From JAJYRX01 sp041655275 (GTDB taxonomy: Bacteria > Pseudomonadota > Gammaproteobacteria > Burkholderiales > Burkholderiaceae_B): a DNA stretch of 64,000 bases. Shown here one piece after another: positions 28,210-38,434 of this stretch. The position numbers and the translations under genes are program-made. Every line of letters starts with the position of its first letter. Position 1 is the stretch's first letter. The notes beneath the pieces were generated by a model, which saw only the letters and a list, made by a program, of their open reading frames with translations, was not told where the DNA came from and did not search any database. The stretch lies in contig JBBAFU010000009.1 in the NCBI GenBank assembly GCA_041655275.1, positions 84,791-148,790 on the forward strand, read 5' to 3'.

Positions 28210-28255
28210 CGGAATTCTCCTGCAAACAAGATATTGCATCACACCCGTCCCGGCA

Positions 28256-29464
28256 TCAGATGACGCCTTCACGGGACAATTCTTCTACTTCTTCCTGCGA
28301 CAGACCCAGATCAGCCAGCACCTGTGCCGTATGCTCGCCCAGTGCCGGGCCGACATGACGGACGCTGCCCGGCGTGTCCGACAGCCGGGGAGCCACGTTC
28401 TGCATGGCGACATCTCCCAGATGGGGGTGCGCCACCCGTACAATGGCTTCGCGCGCCTGGAAATGCGGGTCTGCCAGCATTTCCGGCGCACGATACATAC
28501 CGCCCGCCGGCACGCCGTTCTTTTCCATGCGCTCGAGCAGATCGGCAGCCGTGAGCTCGCGCGTCCAGCCGGCAATCAGATCATCGAGCTCCTGCTGATG
28601 ACGTCCCCTGGCCTCATGCGTACTGTAACGCTCGTCATCGGCCAGTGCCGCATGTCCCATGGCGGCACAGAAACGCCGGAACACCGTATCCTGGTTGGCG
28701 CCGATGACAATGCTCAGCCCGTCAGCGGTCGGATAGACATTGCTCGGTGCGATTCCCGGCAATATAGCACCACTGCGCTCACGGATGTAGCCGGTCTGAT
28801 CGTATTCTATGACCGTGCTTTCCATGAAATTGAGTACCGCTTCGTAGATGGCGCTATCGACCACCTGGCCATGACCCAGGCGACCGCGTGCGAACAGGGC
28901 CATGACGGCGCCCAGTGCGGCATGCATGGCTGCCAACGTATCTCCAATGGAGATACCCATCCGGGAAGGCGGCGTCGTCGGATCACCGCAGACATAGCGC
29001 AGGCCGCCCATGGCTTCACCAATGGAGCCGAAGCCGGCGCGCCCGGCGTAGGGACCCGTCTGACCATAGCCCGAGACACGGACGATGACGAGCCGGGGGT
29101 TGAGCGCGCGCAGGGTCCCGGGCGCCAGATTCCAGCGCTCCAGCGTGCCGGGACGGAAATTCTCGATGAGCACATCGGCGTTCGCCACCAGTTTCTTCAG
29201 CAGCGCCTGACCTTCGGAGCGACGCAAGTCGCAGGTGATGGATTTCTTGTTGCGGGCGATCACCGACCACCACAAGGTGTGCCCGTCAGCTTTTTCGCGA
29301 CCCCAGTGACGCATGGGATCGCCCACACCCGGCGCTTCGACCTTGATGACCTCGGCGCCGAAATCAGCCAGCAACTGGCCGCAGAACGGCCCGGCGATCA
29401 GCTGACCGAGCTCGATGACACGTACGCCCGCCAGCGGGCCGGTTGCGGTTTCAGGGGTTGTCAC
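28256..29464 (-). CDS. CoA transferase, family III (CaiB/BaiF type)
   Basis: 402 aa. The opening GVRVIELGQLIAGPFCGQLLADFGAEVIKVE (given in part) is the class III signature, and the Asp that forms the acyl anhydride is in GISIGDTLAAMHA near residue 170. It transfers CoA between acyl-CoA and free carboxylates. It heads the TRAP operon, so it probably activates the acid brought in by DctPQM. Formyl-CoA, succinyl-CoA, mesaconate or itaconate types cannot be told apart by eye. Confidence 0.85.
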   Translation of the reverse strand: MTTPETATGPLAGVRVIELGQLIAGPFCGQLLADFGAEVIKVEAPGVGDPMRHWGREKADGHTLWWSVIARNKKSITCDLRRSEGQALLKKLVANADVLIENFRPGTLERWNLAPGTLRALNPRLVIVRVSGYGQTGPYAGRAGFGSIGEAMGGLRYVCGDPTTPPSRMGISIGDTLAAMHAALGAVMALFARGRLGHGQVVDSAIYEAVLNFMESTVIEYDQTGYIRERSGAILPGIAPSNVYPTADGLSIVIGANQDTVFRRFCAAMGHAALADDERYSTHEARGRHQQELDDLIAGWTRELTAADLLERMEKNGVPAGGMYRAPEMLADPHFQAREAIVRVAHPHLGDVAMQNVAPRLSDTPGSVRHVGPALGEHTAQVLADLGLSQEEVEELSREGVI

Positions 29465-29509
29465 GCTTGCTTCCTCTTCCTGTCAAGATTGCTTCCCGGC
29501 GCAACGATG

Positions 29510-30112
29510 TCAGCGCCGTTCCATCAAAGCCCAGGCAACCGTGCCCGGATCTACATATTCGAGCTCGCTGCCCGCCGGCACTCCACGCGCCAGACGCGTG
29601 ACCTTCAGCCCCCTGGCCTCAAGGGACTGCGCAAGATAGTGCGCCGTGGTTTCCCCTTCAGCCGTGAAATTGGTGGCCAGGATGACCTCTTTCACTTCCG
29701 CGTCCGCCGCCCTTGCAAGCAGGCGTCCGAACTGCAGCTCGACCGGGCCTATGCCCTCGAGCGGCGCCAGCCGGCCCATGAGCACATAATACAGGCCGGC
29801 GTAACCATGGCTGGATTCTATCGTGTTCTGGTCGGCGGGCGTCTCCACCACGCATAGCAGGCTGGCATCACGGCGCGGGTTGAGGCAGGTTTCACATACC
29901 GGCTGCGCGCTCAGACCATTGCAGCGCTCGCAATGGCGCAGGTTGACTACGGCCGCACCCAGTGCCTGCGCGAGCTGCTGCGCCCCCTCGCGATCATGCT
30001 GGAGCAGGTGATACGCCATGCGCCGGGCCGTACGTACACCCACACCCGGCAGACGACGCAAGGCCGCAATGAGCGCAAGCAGCGGCTCGGGTTCGGGAAG
30101 CGCGGTGCTCAT
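29510..30112 (-). CDS. recR: Recombination protein RecR
   Basis: 200 aa, normal for RecR, the RecFOR partner that loads RecA on gapped DNA. It has a helix-hairpin-helix (RRLPGVGVRTARRMAYHLL), a four-Cys zinc finger (CERCNGLSAQPVCETC), a Toprim domain (VVETPADQNTIE) and a C-terminal tail. The ATG at 30112 gives the usual start. It closes the dnaX-ybaB-recR run, a conserved bacterial order. Confidence 0.95.
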   Translation of the reverse strand: MSTALPEPEPLLALIAALRRLPGVGVRTARRMAYHLLQHDREGAQQLAQALGAAVVNLRHCERCNGLSAQPVCETCLNPRRDASLLCVVETPADQNTIESSHGYAGLYYVLMGRLAPLEGIGPVELQFGRLLARAADAEVKEVILATNFTAEGETTAHYLAQSLEARGLKVTRLARGVPAGSELEYVDPGTVAWALMERR

Positions 30113-30153
30113 GGGCTGATGGCTGGCAAGGGCCGGCAAACTGCTGCAGGCAT

Positions 30154-30480
30154 TCAGAACGGCAGTTTCATGCCCGGCGGCAAGGGCATGCCGGCGGTGA
30201 TGGACGCCATTTTCTCCTGGGACGTTGATTCGGCCTTGCGCAGGGCATCATTGACGGCTGCAGCCACCAGGTCCTCTATCATGTCGCGATCCTCCTCGAA
30301 CAGCGAGGGATCGATGGTGATGCGGCGCACATCATTGCGGCAGCTCATATCAACCTTGACCAGGCCACCGCCCGACGCACCCTGGACGATGAGCTCGGCG
30401 AGCTCCTCCTGCATTTTCTTCATGTTGTCCTGCATCTGCTGCGCCTGGCGCATCAGGCCGGCAATCTGACCTTTCATCAT
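30154..30480 (-). CDS. ybaB: Nucleoid-associated protein YbaB/EbfC
   Basis: 108 aa dimeric DNA-binding protein: a long N-terminal helix rich in Gln/Met/Lys (LMRQAQQMQDNMKKMQEELA), a central strand pair, and a Gly/Pro/Met-rich C-terminus (GMPLPPGMKLPF), all typical. Two adjacent ATGs (30480, 30477) could start it; AGGA lies upstream. It sits 34 bp after dnaX and 41 bp before recR, as in most bacteria. Confidence 0.93.
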   Translation of the reverse strand: MMKGQIAGLMRQAQQMQDNMKKMQEELAELIVQGASGGGLVKVDMSCRNDVRRITIDPSLFEEDRDMIEDLVAAAVNDALRKAESTSQEKMASITAGMPLPPGMKLPF

Positions 30481-30514
30481 GGCAATATCATCCTGAATCT
30501 GGAAAAAGGAAATA

Positions 30515-32170
30515 TCAATCGGAAGCAGCCGGCGCGTCGGGAACCTGCACCGAGCCCGGCAGGACCTGGGCATCGAAGGTATCGACCAGGGCGCGCACCA
30601 GCGGGTCGCTCTGCACGGCCTGCTCGGCGCGCGCCTGAAGCGCCGCCCGGCGCGCCTGCTCGCGCGTATGGGCGGTATCGTCGGTGACCTCGGCGTATTC
30701 AACGACCAGTGTCACCGGCGTTGCGAAATGCTGTGACAGGGCGGCCTCCAGCCGCTCCCGTGCCCCGCCCTTGTCGAGGCTGGGAATGGCCACGCGCAGG
30801 CCGACACGCTCATCCTGCACCGATACCCATTCGCTCTGTCGCGCCAACTGTGCCGCCAGGCCGCTCAGGGAAAGACGCGCAGCCAGATCCGGCCAATCGG
30901 CCGCCGTCATGGCCTGCAGCGAAGGGGGCGCTTGTGCCGGCGTCTGTGAATCAGCCGGTGGCTCGGGCTCGGGCTCCGGCGGCGGTGGTGTCGGGGTCGA
31001 AGTTGGTGTCGGTGCAGCGGCGGGCTGCTGCGGCTCTGCTCCGGAGGGCGTTGTCGCCGGCCCGAGTGAGAGCGATTCCGGCGCAGTGGCCTGGACCAGC
31101 GCCAACATGCGCAGGCACGCCATGATGAAGCCGGCATGCTCGTCAGGCGCGAGAGCCAGCTCGGCGCGGCTGTGCACAGCCACTGAATAGAACAGCTGAA
31201 CGGCATCCGGATGCAGGCTGCGCGCGAGCTCGGCAATGGCCGCCGCGTCCGGATCGTCGTCGGGAACGGCGTCGGCAACGCGTTGCACGATGGCGATGCG
31301 CGACAGCAGCACCGCCAGATCCGCCAGCGCGCCGCCATACGGCATGCTTTGCGTGGCAAGCGTATCCGCGACGGTGAGTATGCGTGCCGCATCACCCTGG
31401 GCCAGGGCATGCAGCAGCGAGAACAGCACGGTCTTGTCGAGCGTGCCGAGCATGGCCTGCATGGCCTGGGCCGTGATGTTGCCGGCACTGTAGGCGATGG
31501 CCTGGTCCGTCAGCGACAGCGCATCGCGCATGGAGCCCGCCGCCGCCTGCGCCAGCAGCCGAAGGCCGGCCGGCTCGGCCTGCACGCCCTCTTCCTGCAG
31601 AATCATCTGCAGATGGGCAACGATGGCCTCCGGCGCCATCTGGCGCAGGTTGAACTGCAGGCAGCGCGACAACACGGTCGCCGGAATCTTCTGGGGATCG
31701 GTTGTGGCAAGAATGAACTTGACGTGCGGCGGGGGTTCTTCCAGCGTCTTGAGCATGGCGTTGAACGCATGGCCGCTGAGCATGTGCACTTCGTCGATCA
31801 TGTAGACCTTGAAGCGACCCTGGCTGGGTGAGTACACCGCCTGCTCGAGCAGCTGGGTCATCTCTTCGACGCCGCGGTTGGAGGCCGCGTCCAGCTCAAT
31901 GTAGTCGACGAAGCGCCCGGCATCGATTTCAGTGCAGGCACCACATTCGCCGCAGGGCTGCGCGCTGACACCCTGCTCGCAATTGAGGGACTTGGCCAGA
32001 ATGCGGGCGAGGGTGGTCTTGCCAACACCGCGCGTGCCCGTGAACAGCCAGGCGTGATGCAGGCGCTGCGTCGACAGGGCGTGCGTGAGGGCGCGAACCA
32101 CATGGTCCTGCCCTACGAGGGCTTCGAATGATCGCGGACGCCACTTACGCGCCAGCACAAGATATGACAT
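30515..32170 (-). CDS. dnaX: DNA polymerase III subunits gamma and tau
   Basis: 551 aa clamp-loader ATPase. The start is the ATG at 32170, giving MSYLVLARKWRPRSF, the usual N-terminus. Walker A is GTRGVGKTTLAR near residue 45; a four-Cys zinc module (CEQGVSAQPCGECGAC) follows, then Walker B YMIDEVHML and sensor SRC in VLSRCLQF. The region from about 375 to 430 is a Pro/Thr/Glu-rich linker before the C-terminal tau domain that contacts polymerase. No A-rich slippery site like that used in E. coli to make gamma is evident. It lies downstream of the 4.5S RNA gene. Confidence 0.93.
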   Translation of the reverse strand: MSYLVLARKWRPRSFEALVGQDHVVRALTHALSTQRLHHAWLFTGTRGVGKTTLARILAKSLNCEQGVSAQPCGECGACTEIDAGRFVDYIELDAASNRGVEEMTQLLEQAVYSPSQGRFKVYMIDEVHMLSGHAFNAMLKTLEEPPPHVKFILATTDPQKIPATVLSRCLQFNLRQMAPEAIVAHLQMILQEEGVQAEPAGLRLLAQAAAGSMRDALSLTDQAIAYSAGNITAQAMQAMLGTLDKTVLFSLLHALAQGDAARILTVADTLATQSMPYGGALADLAVLLSRIAIVQRVADAVPDDDPDAAAIAELARSLHPDAVQLFYSVAVHSRAELALAPDEHAGFIMACLRMLALVQATAPESLSLGPATTPSGAEPQQPAAAPTPTSTPTPPPPEPEPEPPADSQTPAQAPPSLQAMTAADWPDLAARLSLSGLAAQLARQSEWVSVQDERVGLRVAIPSLDKGGARERLEAALSQHFATPVTLVVEYAEVTDDTAHTREQARRAALQARAEQAVQSDPLVRALVDTFDAQVLPGSVQVPDAPAASD

Positions 32171-32202
32171 GCAAAAGGCCGTGGAAGATCGGAAGATGGC
32201 GT

Positions 32203-32297
32203 GGCGAGCCTGACTTCGGCACTGGTTCCGCACGGCTGTGGCTGCTTCGTTCCCGACCTGACCAGTTTCACCGCCGAACCATGCGAAGGGGCCCGCC
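32203..32297 (-). ncRNA. ffs: Signal recognition particle 4.5S RNA
   Basis: On the minus strand the universally conserved SRP core is plain: CTGGTCAGGTCGGGAACGAA, then GCAGCCAC. Flanking arms pair into one long hairpin; the terminal helix is GGCGGGCC with GGCTCGCC, setting the ends at about 32297 and 32203 (95 nt). The RNA joins Ffh to target nascent membrane proteins. Position just upstream of dnaX is common in proteobacteria. A possible -10 (TTAAAC) lies upstream; the termini are estimates. Confidence 0.93.
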
Positions 32298-32335
32298 ACC
32301 GAAGAGTTTAACAGGTGTGTCGTCCCACCGGTGGA

Positions 32336-35300
32336 TCACAGCTCGATCCAGAGATCGGCTCGTGGAAAGTACAAGGCCACCTGCGCGGGCCGGCCATCGA
32401 GCGCACTGACATGGCGCCGGTACCGCTCGAGCTGGTCGGCATGCAGCGTGCGCATGCGCCGCTCGAACCGCTGCGGATCCTCATCTGCTGCGGGACACCC
32501 AGTTTTATAGTCGACGATCAGCCAGTCCTGCGCACGCGATACGGCCAGGTCGATGATGGACACCCTGCCATCGAGCCCCAGCAGCGACCACTCACGAAAC
32601 GCCGCGGGACCCATACCCAGGAGCCAGCGGCCGCGCTCGCTCGAAAGGGTGGCCGAGAGGGTGTGGTGCAGGACACCCACAGCGCCCTCGAGCCCGGCCG
32701 CAGAGATGCCCGCCCGCCCCAGCTGGCGCGCCAGGACCGGCCGCAACGTATCGAGGCGCTCCAAAGACCAGGCCTGCAGGCCGTCTCGCCCCATGCGCTC
32801 CAGCCAGGCATGCGCCACCGTCCCCAGCACACGATCCATCGCCCCGGCATCGTCGCCCGACCATGCCATTGCTGTTGGCAGGGGTGCCGTCTCCGGTACA
32901 TCATGCGCCACCGGCTCCGGCATGGGGCCGACGGGTCGGCAGAGCAGCTGTGGCGTCAGGCGCTGTCCGGTCACAGGCGCAACCGGCGGGATTTCCTCCC
33001 AGGCCGGCGTTTCGGGCAGTACCAGCTGATCCCAGATGCGCCCGAGCAGGGTCCCGGCCCCCGGAGCGCGGGCCGCCCCGTTCTCATCGACCAGGACGCC
33101 GGCGACAATGTGCAGATCACGACGTGCACGCGTCATGGCCACATAGAGCAGGCGTTCGTTCTCATAGGCCGTGCGCTCGCTCTCCCGCCGGCTCAGATAG
33201 GTGCTGATGGGGTCATTGCCCTCCTCAATGCTGCGCTTTACCGGACCGAGCAACAGGCGCTCCTCGCTTTGCTCGAACCGGATCAGCGGCTGGGTGTCCC
33301 CCCGTCGCGACAGCTCCAGGCCCATGAGAATGACCGACTCGAACTCCAGACCCTTGGCCTTATGGATGGTCATGACCTCGATGGCCGGACCGCCATCAAC
33401 GGCAGCGGCACGCAGGTCCGCCAGATGAAACTCCAGTTCGGCGGGATTCAGTCCGCCCCAGGGGGCCAGACGCTCGACGAGGGCAAACACCTGCTCGACG
33501 TCCGCCCAGTCCGCCTCGTCCCGGCACAACCCGGGCCCGCCCAGGGCGCGCCAGCGGCGCTCGAGCCGCGCCGCGAACGGCACGCCACCGGAATGGGCAC
33601 CGTCGTCAAGCAGCACATTGGCGGCCTGGGCAAGCACCGACGCTTCCGACGCCGTCATTGCATCGGCCGGCAGGGCGCCGTCCGCGCGCCACTTGCGCAG
33701 CAACTGCGGTACTGGACACCCATGATCCGCACCAAACAGCGCATGCAGGGCAGACAGTCGCACACCGCACAATGGCGAGCGCAGGACGGATAGCCATGCC
33801 AGCCGATCGCCGGGGTGCGCCAGCGCCCGCGCCAGCTGCACCAGATCGACCACCGGCATGCGCTGGTCGAGCCGGTCCAGCTCGACCGCCCGGCACGGCA
33901 GGCCTTCGGTTTGCAGCCGCTGCACGACATCACCCAGATGGCTGCGCGCACCCACGAGGATGGCAACGGGATTGTGGCTGTCCCGATGCCGCTCGAGTGC
34001 CTCGGCAGCAAGCGTGACCACCTGACGGGTGATGTGGGTGTCCATTCGCGCGCGAGCCGAACCTTCCCTGCGTCGCCACACCGGATGGAAATGGACCTTG
34101 CCTATCTGGCGTTCCTCCCAATAGGCGACCGACGGCGAGTACCGTATGGCACCCAGGCCGGCATGGTCGACCGACGGGAATACCGTTGAGAAGATGCGGT
34201 TGATATCTGCGACCAGGCTGGCGTCGGAGCGAAAGTTGTTGGTCAGTTCGAGCGATTCCAGGTGCAGGTGGCCCACGCCATGCCGGCGCGCAGACAGGAA
34301 GAGTCCCACCTCCGCCTTGCGAAAGCGATAGATGGACTGCATCGGATCACCGACCAGAAAAAGCGTACGCCCGTCGCCCGGCGACCAGCCTGTCGTCAGG
34401 ATCTCGAGCAGACCGATCTGGGCCTGACTGGTGTCCTGAAACTCATCGAGCAGGATGTGCGACAGTGCATTGTCGAGCCGCAACAGCAGGTCCGAAGGCA
34501 GATCGGGCGCACCCAGCGCCTGGCGCGCCCTTTGTGCCACCTCGATGAAATCAATCTCGCCATGATCGCGAAAGACGAGCTGCAATTGCGCCGCAAGCAC
34601 GACGAGAACACGCAGCAGGGTAAGCAGAACCTCGCGCTGAGCCGTACTGTATGTCTGCACCGGCGCACTCACAACACGCGCAAGCGCGTCAATCCAGGGC
34701 TCGTCGCCCTGCCAGGTCTTCAGCCAGTCCACCATATCGGCCTTGACACTGGAATGCGCGACAAAGCCACTGCGTTTGTCGACCGTCTTGCGCAGCCCGC
34801 CCCCTTGCTTGAGCACCGCCGCCGCGAGCGCCTGCCAGCGCACCAGGCTCTCGACCGTACAGTCGAAGGGCCGGCCGTCCCAGTCGGCCAGCGGCGCCAG
34901 GCGGTCGGCTACCTCTCCCGGGTCCAGCTCGGCATGCGCCTGACGCAAGAGTGGCGCCAGCTGTTGCGCCCAGCCGACAGGCATCATTGCCGAGAGGCGC
35001 TCGAGTTCTCCGATCAGGGCAGCCTCGAGGTTTTTACTCAGCCGATCAAAATCCGCCCCATCACCCAGATAGGGCATCCATTGGTCGCGCGCCGCCAGCA
35101 TGTCCACCATCAGCTGCATCGCGCGCTGTTGGTCCAGATCAAGATGCTTGAGCAGCGCAGCCACGGCCTCATCTTCACCCACTTGTGACAGGGTGGCCAG
35201 CGCCGCGGCCTCATAGTGAAGCTGCGGCGTGGCGGCAATCTGCGGGACGCCCCCCATACCGCTGAGCCATGGCAGGCTGCGCACCAGCTGGCTGCAGAAG

Positions 35301-35665
35301 GCGTCAATGGTGCGCAGACCCAGACGGGCGGGATATTGCAGCAGGTTCCAACCCATCTCCTTATCCCTGCGGGCCGCCGCCTGCGCCAGCTCCCAACTCC
35401 GGCGCTCATGCGGTGACTGCGGGCAGGGACCGTGCGCCGCAGCCAGCTTGTCCAGCACGCGTGCATGCATTTCCGCTGCGGCCTTGCGGGTAAAGGTGAT
35501 GGCGAGGATTTCCTCGGGACGGCGCACACGGCCCAGTAACGCGAGGATGCGATCCGACAGCAGCTCGGTCTTGCCGGAGCCTGCCGGTGCCTGGACGATA
35601 AAGGACCGTTCCGGATCAACGGCGGCGACGCGTGCGGCGTGATCAGAGGGTTGTCGCGTTGTCAT
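32336..35665 (-). CDS. AddA-like UvrD/Rep-family helicase-nuclease
   Basis: About 1109 aa. The N-terminal helicase carries Walker A QAPAGSGKTELL near residue 24, then ILAITFTRKAAAEM (motif Ia), LLDEFQDTSQAQ (motif II) and, later, VMTIHKAKGLEFESVIL (motif V) and YVAMTRARRDLHI (motif VI). The C-terminus has a RecB-type PD-(D/E)xK nuclease: IDLAV, then WLIVDYKTG and QLERYRR. Such proteins process double-strand ends for RecA. The start is ambiguous between ATGs at 35665 and 35686; it overlaps the upstream gene by at least 23 bp. With that gene it forms an AddAB-like pair rather than RecBCD. Confidence 0.85.
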   Translation of the reverse strand: MTTRQPSDHAARVAAVDPERSFIVQAPAGSGKTELLSDRILALLGRVRRPEEILAITFTRKAAAEMHARVLDKLAAAHGPCPQSPHERRSWELAQAAARRDKEMGWNLLQYPARLGLRTIDAFCSQLVRSLPWLSGMGGVPQIAATPQLHYEAAALATLSQVGEDEAVAALLKHLDLDQQRAMQLMVDMLAARDQWMPYLGDGADFDRLSKNLEAALIGELERLSAMMPVGWAQQLAPLLRQAHAELDPGEVADRLAPLADWDGRPFDCTVESLVRWQALAAAVLKQGGGLRKTVDKRSGFVAHSSVKADMVDWLKTWQGDEPWIDALARVVSAPVQTYSTAQREVLLTLLRVLVVLAAQLQLVFRDHGEIDFIEVAQRARQALGAPDLPSDLLLRLDNALSHILLDEFQDTSQAQIGLLEILTTGWSPGDGRTLFLVGDPMQSIYRFRKAEVGLFLSARRHGVGHLHLESLELTNNFRSDASLVADINRIFSTVFPSVDHAGLGAIRYSPSVAYWEERQIGKVHFHPVWRRREGSARARMDTHITRQVVTLAAEALERHRDSHNPVAILVGARSHLGDVVQRLQTEGLPCRAVELDRLDQRMPVVDLVQLARALAHPGDRLAWLSVLRSPLCGVRLSALHALFGADHGCPVPQLLRKWRADGALPADAMTASEASVLAQAANVLLDDGAHSGGVPFAARLERRWRALGGPGLCRDEADWADVEQVFALVERLAPWGGLNPAELEFHLADLRAAAVDGGPAIEVMTIHKAKGLEFESVILMGLELSRRGDTQPLIRFEQSEERLLLGPVKRSIEEGNDPISTYLSRRESERTAYENERLLYVAMTRARRDLHIVAGVLVDENGAARAPGAGTLLGRIWDQLVLPETPAWEEIPPVAPVTGQRLTPQLLCRPVGPMPEPVAHDVPETAPLPTAMAWSGDDAGAMDRVLGTVAHAWLERMGRDGLQAWSLERLDTLRPVLARQLGRAGISAAGLEGAVGVLHHTLSATLSSERGRWLLGMGPAAFREWSLLGLDGRVSIIDLAVSRAQDWLIVDYKTGCPAADEDPQRFERRMRTLHADQLERYRRHVSALDGRPAQVALYFPRADLWIEL

Positions 35666-38336
35666 TGCTATCGTCTTCATCCTCATTGGAAGCCTGACTC
35701 AGGCGCAGAAAGGGCAGCACGTCGCAATAGCGCAGGTCTGCCAGGTCCTGAATCTGGTTGGCGGCATGACCACCGGCAAACTCGGCGGCCAGCTTACCGA
35801 TCGCCGTGCGCCAGTGCTGCAGGACAGCCATCCAGCTCATACCGGCAAACGGCCTGGAATCCTCCGGCCTGGACAGACCGTCCAGACCGACATCGGTCTG
35901 GGCAAGGCCATGGGTGTCCACCTGGCGCGCATGCAGACGCACGAGCGCGAGCGCTGCAATGTCATCCGTCGACTGCGAGGCGCGACTCGCATATACGGGA
36001 AGTTGCAATTCGATCGGCCGTTCCCGGGCCCAGGAACCATAGGGCTGCGGCGTGCTGCCGCCCGTCTTGTAATCGATGATGACCAGCCGGCCATCCTCCT
36101 CCATACGATCGATGCGGTCGATACGCAAATCCAGCGAGAGCCCCGCCTGCGACCAGGACTCACGCTGCTCCAGCGCCACGATCCGAAACGGCGGACGGGC
36201 GAGCTCGATACTCAGCCAGCGCGACACCACATCTTCGGCACGCTCCTCCTCAAGGGCGCGCAGCACAGGATCAAGCGAAGTGAGCCACTCGCCGGCGGCT
36301 TGCTGTATGGCGCTACGCAACTGGACACCCATGCCGCCCTGCTCACGCAGAGTGTGCAACGCCGTCTGATCCGGGAGTGCCTGCCAGAACAGTTCCATGA
36401 CCCGATGCAGGAACAGACCACGCATGTTCTGGTCGGTCTGTCGCGCATAATCCGGCAACGCCCGGGCACCCAGCCGGTAGCGGGCAAAAGCCCACAGCGG
36501 GTTGCGCGCCTGGGTGTCCAGTACCGCAATGCCCCCGCGCACGCGCTCGCCGGGCACAAGCGCCGGACCGGCGTCATCGGACACCCACGCCATCTCTCGT
36601 CCGCCGCCTTGCTCCGCCGGAGGACTATGCGCCTCGACCGCAAAGCCCGCAAGCAGGGGACTGGGCCGCAGATTGCGATCACCCTCGAATGCCGCATGGC
36701 TTACACGGATTTCTGGCGCTGCGCCACGCAAGGTCTGAAAGATCTGCTGTGCCCAAAGCAGCTCACGCTCCGGCGTCGAGCGCGGCGCACCTGCCCTGCG
36801 CAACGCCGATGAAGGCAGCAGCGGGTTCGGGCTGGGAGCGGCCGGCAAGGCCTCATCCGTCAAACCCAGGATCCAGATGCCGTCCCACTGACCGCCTTCG
36901 GCTTCGAGCAGGCCCAGCACATCGAGCCGCGCATCCGGATCCCGCTGTGGCTGAAAACGCGTCTGCCGTGCAAGCTGGGTCATGAGGCGGCAGGCACTGG
37001 AAAAATCCGTGTTGTCTGCAAGCACTGCCTGCGTTGCCAGGCGATCCAGCATACTGTCGAATGCCTGCAGGGACTGATAAGCCGCACTGTCCACGGCCCG
37101 CTCTCCGGGAAACCCCAGCAACTGCAAGGCATGGCGAATATGCGAGACGTGACGGTCCAGAGTGTCGCGCTCGAGACGGGACACCCACTCGAACGCACCC
37201 TCCCAGGCCCGGGCCAGCAAAGGCAGGCCCTGCTCCAACGCACTCGCGAACTGTGCCGGTGTCAGCTCGACCGCCCCGTCGTGACGCCAGCGCGCATCCA
37301 GCATCGCTCGCTCCGACGCTTCGGTGAGGTCGCCCGCGCAAGCTCCCGCCATCAGGGCAGCACCTGCCTCTGCTGCCGGCATGGGTGTCCCGCGACGCGA
37401 TTGTGCCAGGATACGCAGCCAGTTCAAGGCGGCACGAACCAGCGGCCAGTCCGCCAATGCAGGCGCCAGCCCGACGTTGAACGCCAATCCCTGTGCACCG
37501 AGCTCGCGATCCAGCACGCGATGCACGAAAGGCAGGTCGGCCTCCAGATCCGGCGCAAGAATTGCAAACCGGCCTTGCGGATCGGCCTGCAGCCTTGCTT
37601 GCGCCCACTGGACAGCCAGGCGCCACTCCGTCACTGCGTCACGCGCCTGAACACAGACGAGGTTCTCCGGAGGAGCGGCAACGTGGGTGTCCTGCAGCTG
37701 GCAGACCTCCACCCCCTGCCGCCGCATGGCCTCGAGCAGGCGATGCGCACGCGGTGCCAGTTCGGAAAACCCGGCGAGCACCAGCGTATGCATGGACGGC
37801 GCCAGACGTCCCTCGTCCATGGCACGGCAAACCTTGGCCAGCGTGCGATTGTCATCGTCCAGATCCAGCGCAGCAAGTCGCACAGAATACGCCTCGCGCC
37901 ACAGGAGGAAGCGCTCGTGGTCCGGCGTGATCTCGTCCTCGCGCACCACAATTTCCCAATCGTCCATCAATCGATCGGCGTCGGCCGCGAAGCGGGCTGC
38001 CTGGACAGTGTCCAGCAACATCCGGTTCGCCTCGATCGACTCGATCACCTCGCGCCAGAGCAACTGGCTGCCGAAATGATCCACTGCATGCCCGGCCAGG
38101 CGGCAATCCGTTGAAAACGAGTAGCTCGCGGCCAATTCGCCCAGCCAGGCCGTGAACGGCACGATGCGGGGGATGGCCATGACCGGACTGCCGGCATCCA
38201 GACGGGAGAACAGGCGCGCCAGTACGCGACGCGCATGGCGGTTGTTGACACTGAGCACGAGCGTCTCTTCAGCGGGCAAGCGGGCGAAATGCTCGAAATC
38301 CAGCATCGGTGCGGGGAAGGGCTGCATGGGCTCCAC
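35643..38336 (-). CDS. AddB-like PD-(D/E)xK nuclease subunit (probable DNA repair protein)
   Basis: 897 aa with a GTG start after AGGGG; an ATG at 38327 is the alternative. The N-terminal half resembles an inactivated helicase, as in AddB: no good Walker A is seen. The C-terminal nuclease is clear: LSLDLRIDRIDRM, then LVIIDYKTGG and ELQLPVYASRA. The family is widespread in betaproteobacteria beside the helicase partner. Together the two should resect double-strand breaks and load RecA. Seven TGGGTGTCC words lie within it (35911, 36323, 36511, 36579, 37179, 37382, 37684), the densest gene in the window. Confidence 0.8.
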   Translation of the reverse strand: MEPMQPFPAPMLDFEHFARLPAEETLVLSVNNRHARRVLARLFSRLDAGSPVMAIPRIVPFTAWLGELAASYSFSTDCRLAGHAVDHFGSQLLWREVIESIEANRMLLDTVQAARFAADADRLMDDWEIVVREDEITPDHERFLLWREAYSVRLAALDLDDDNRTLAKVCRAMDEGRLAPSMHTLVLAGFSELAPRAHRLLEAMRRQGVEVCQLQDTHVAAPPENLVCVQARDAVTEWRLAVQWAQARLQADPQGRFAILAPDLEADLPFVHRVLDRELGAQGLAFNVGLAPALADWPLVRAALNWLRILAQSRRGTPMPAAEAGAALMAGACAGDLTEASERAMLDARWRHDGAVELTPAQFASALEQGLPLLARAWEGAFEWVSRLERDTLDRHVSHIRHALQLLGFPGERAVDSAAYQSLQAFDSMLDRLATQAVLADNTDFSSACRLMTQLARQTRFQPQRDPDARLDVLGLLEAEGGQWDGIWILGLTDEALPAAPSPNPLLPSSALRRAGAPRSTPERELLWAQQIFQTLRGAAPEIRVSHAAFEGDRNLRPSPLLAGFAVEAHSPPAEQGGGREMAWVSDDAGPALVPGERVRGGIAVLDTQARNPLWAFARYRLGARALPDYARQTDQNMRGLFLHRVMELFWQALPDQTALHTLREQGGMGVQLRSAIQQAAGEWLTSLDPVLRALEEERAEDVVSRWLSIELARPPFRIVALEQRESWSQAGLSLDLRIDRIDRMEEDGRLVIIDYKTGGSTPQPYGSWARERPIELQLPVYASRASQSTDDIAALALVRLHARQVDTHGLAQTDVGLDGLSRPEDSRPFAGMSWMAVLQHWRTAIGKLAAEFAGGHAANQIQDLADLRYCDVLPFLRLSQASNEDEDDSNDNATTL

Positions 38337-38434
38337 GGATTACCCCTGAGCTGATGAAAGTTCGCAGTCCATTCTAACCAAGAGGTCCGCCTTTATACTG
38401 GGAGGCGCTTGAACATCCCCGAGGTTGAGACACC

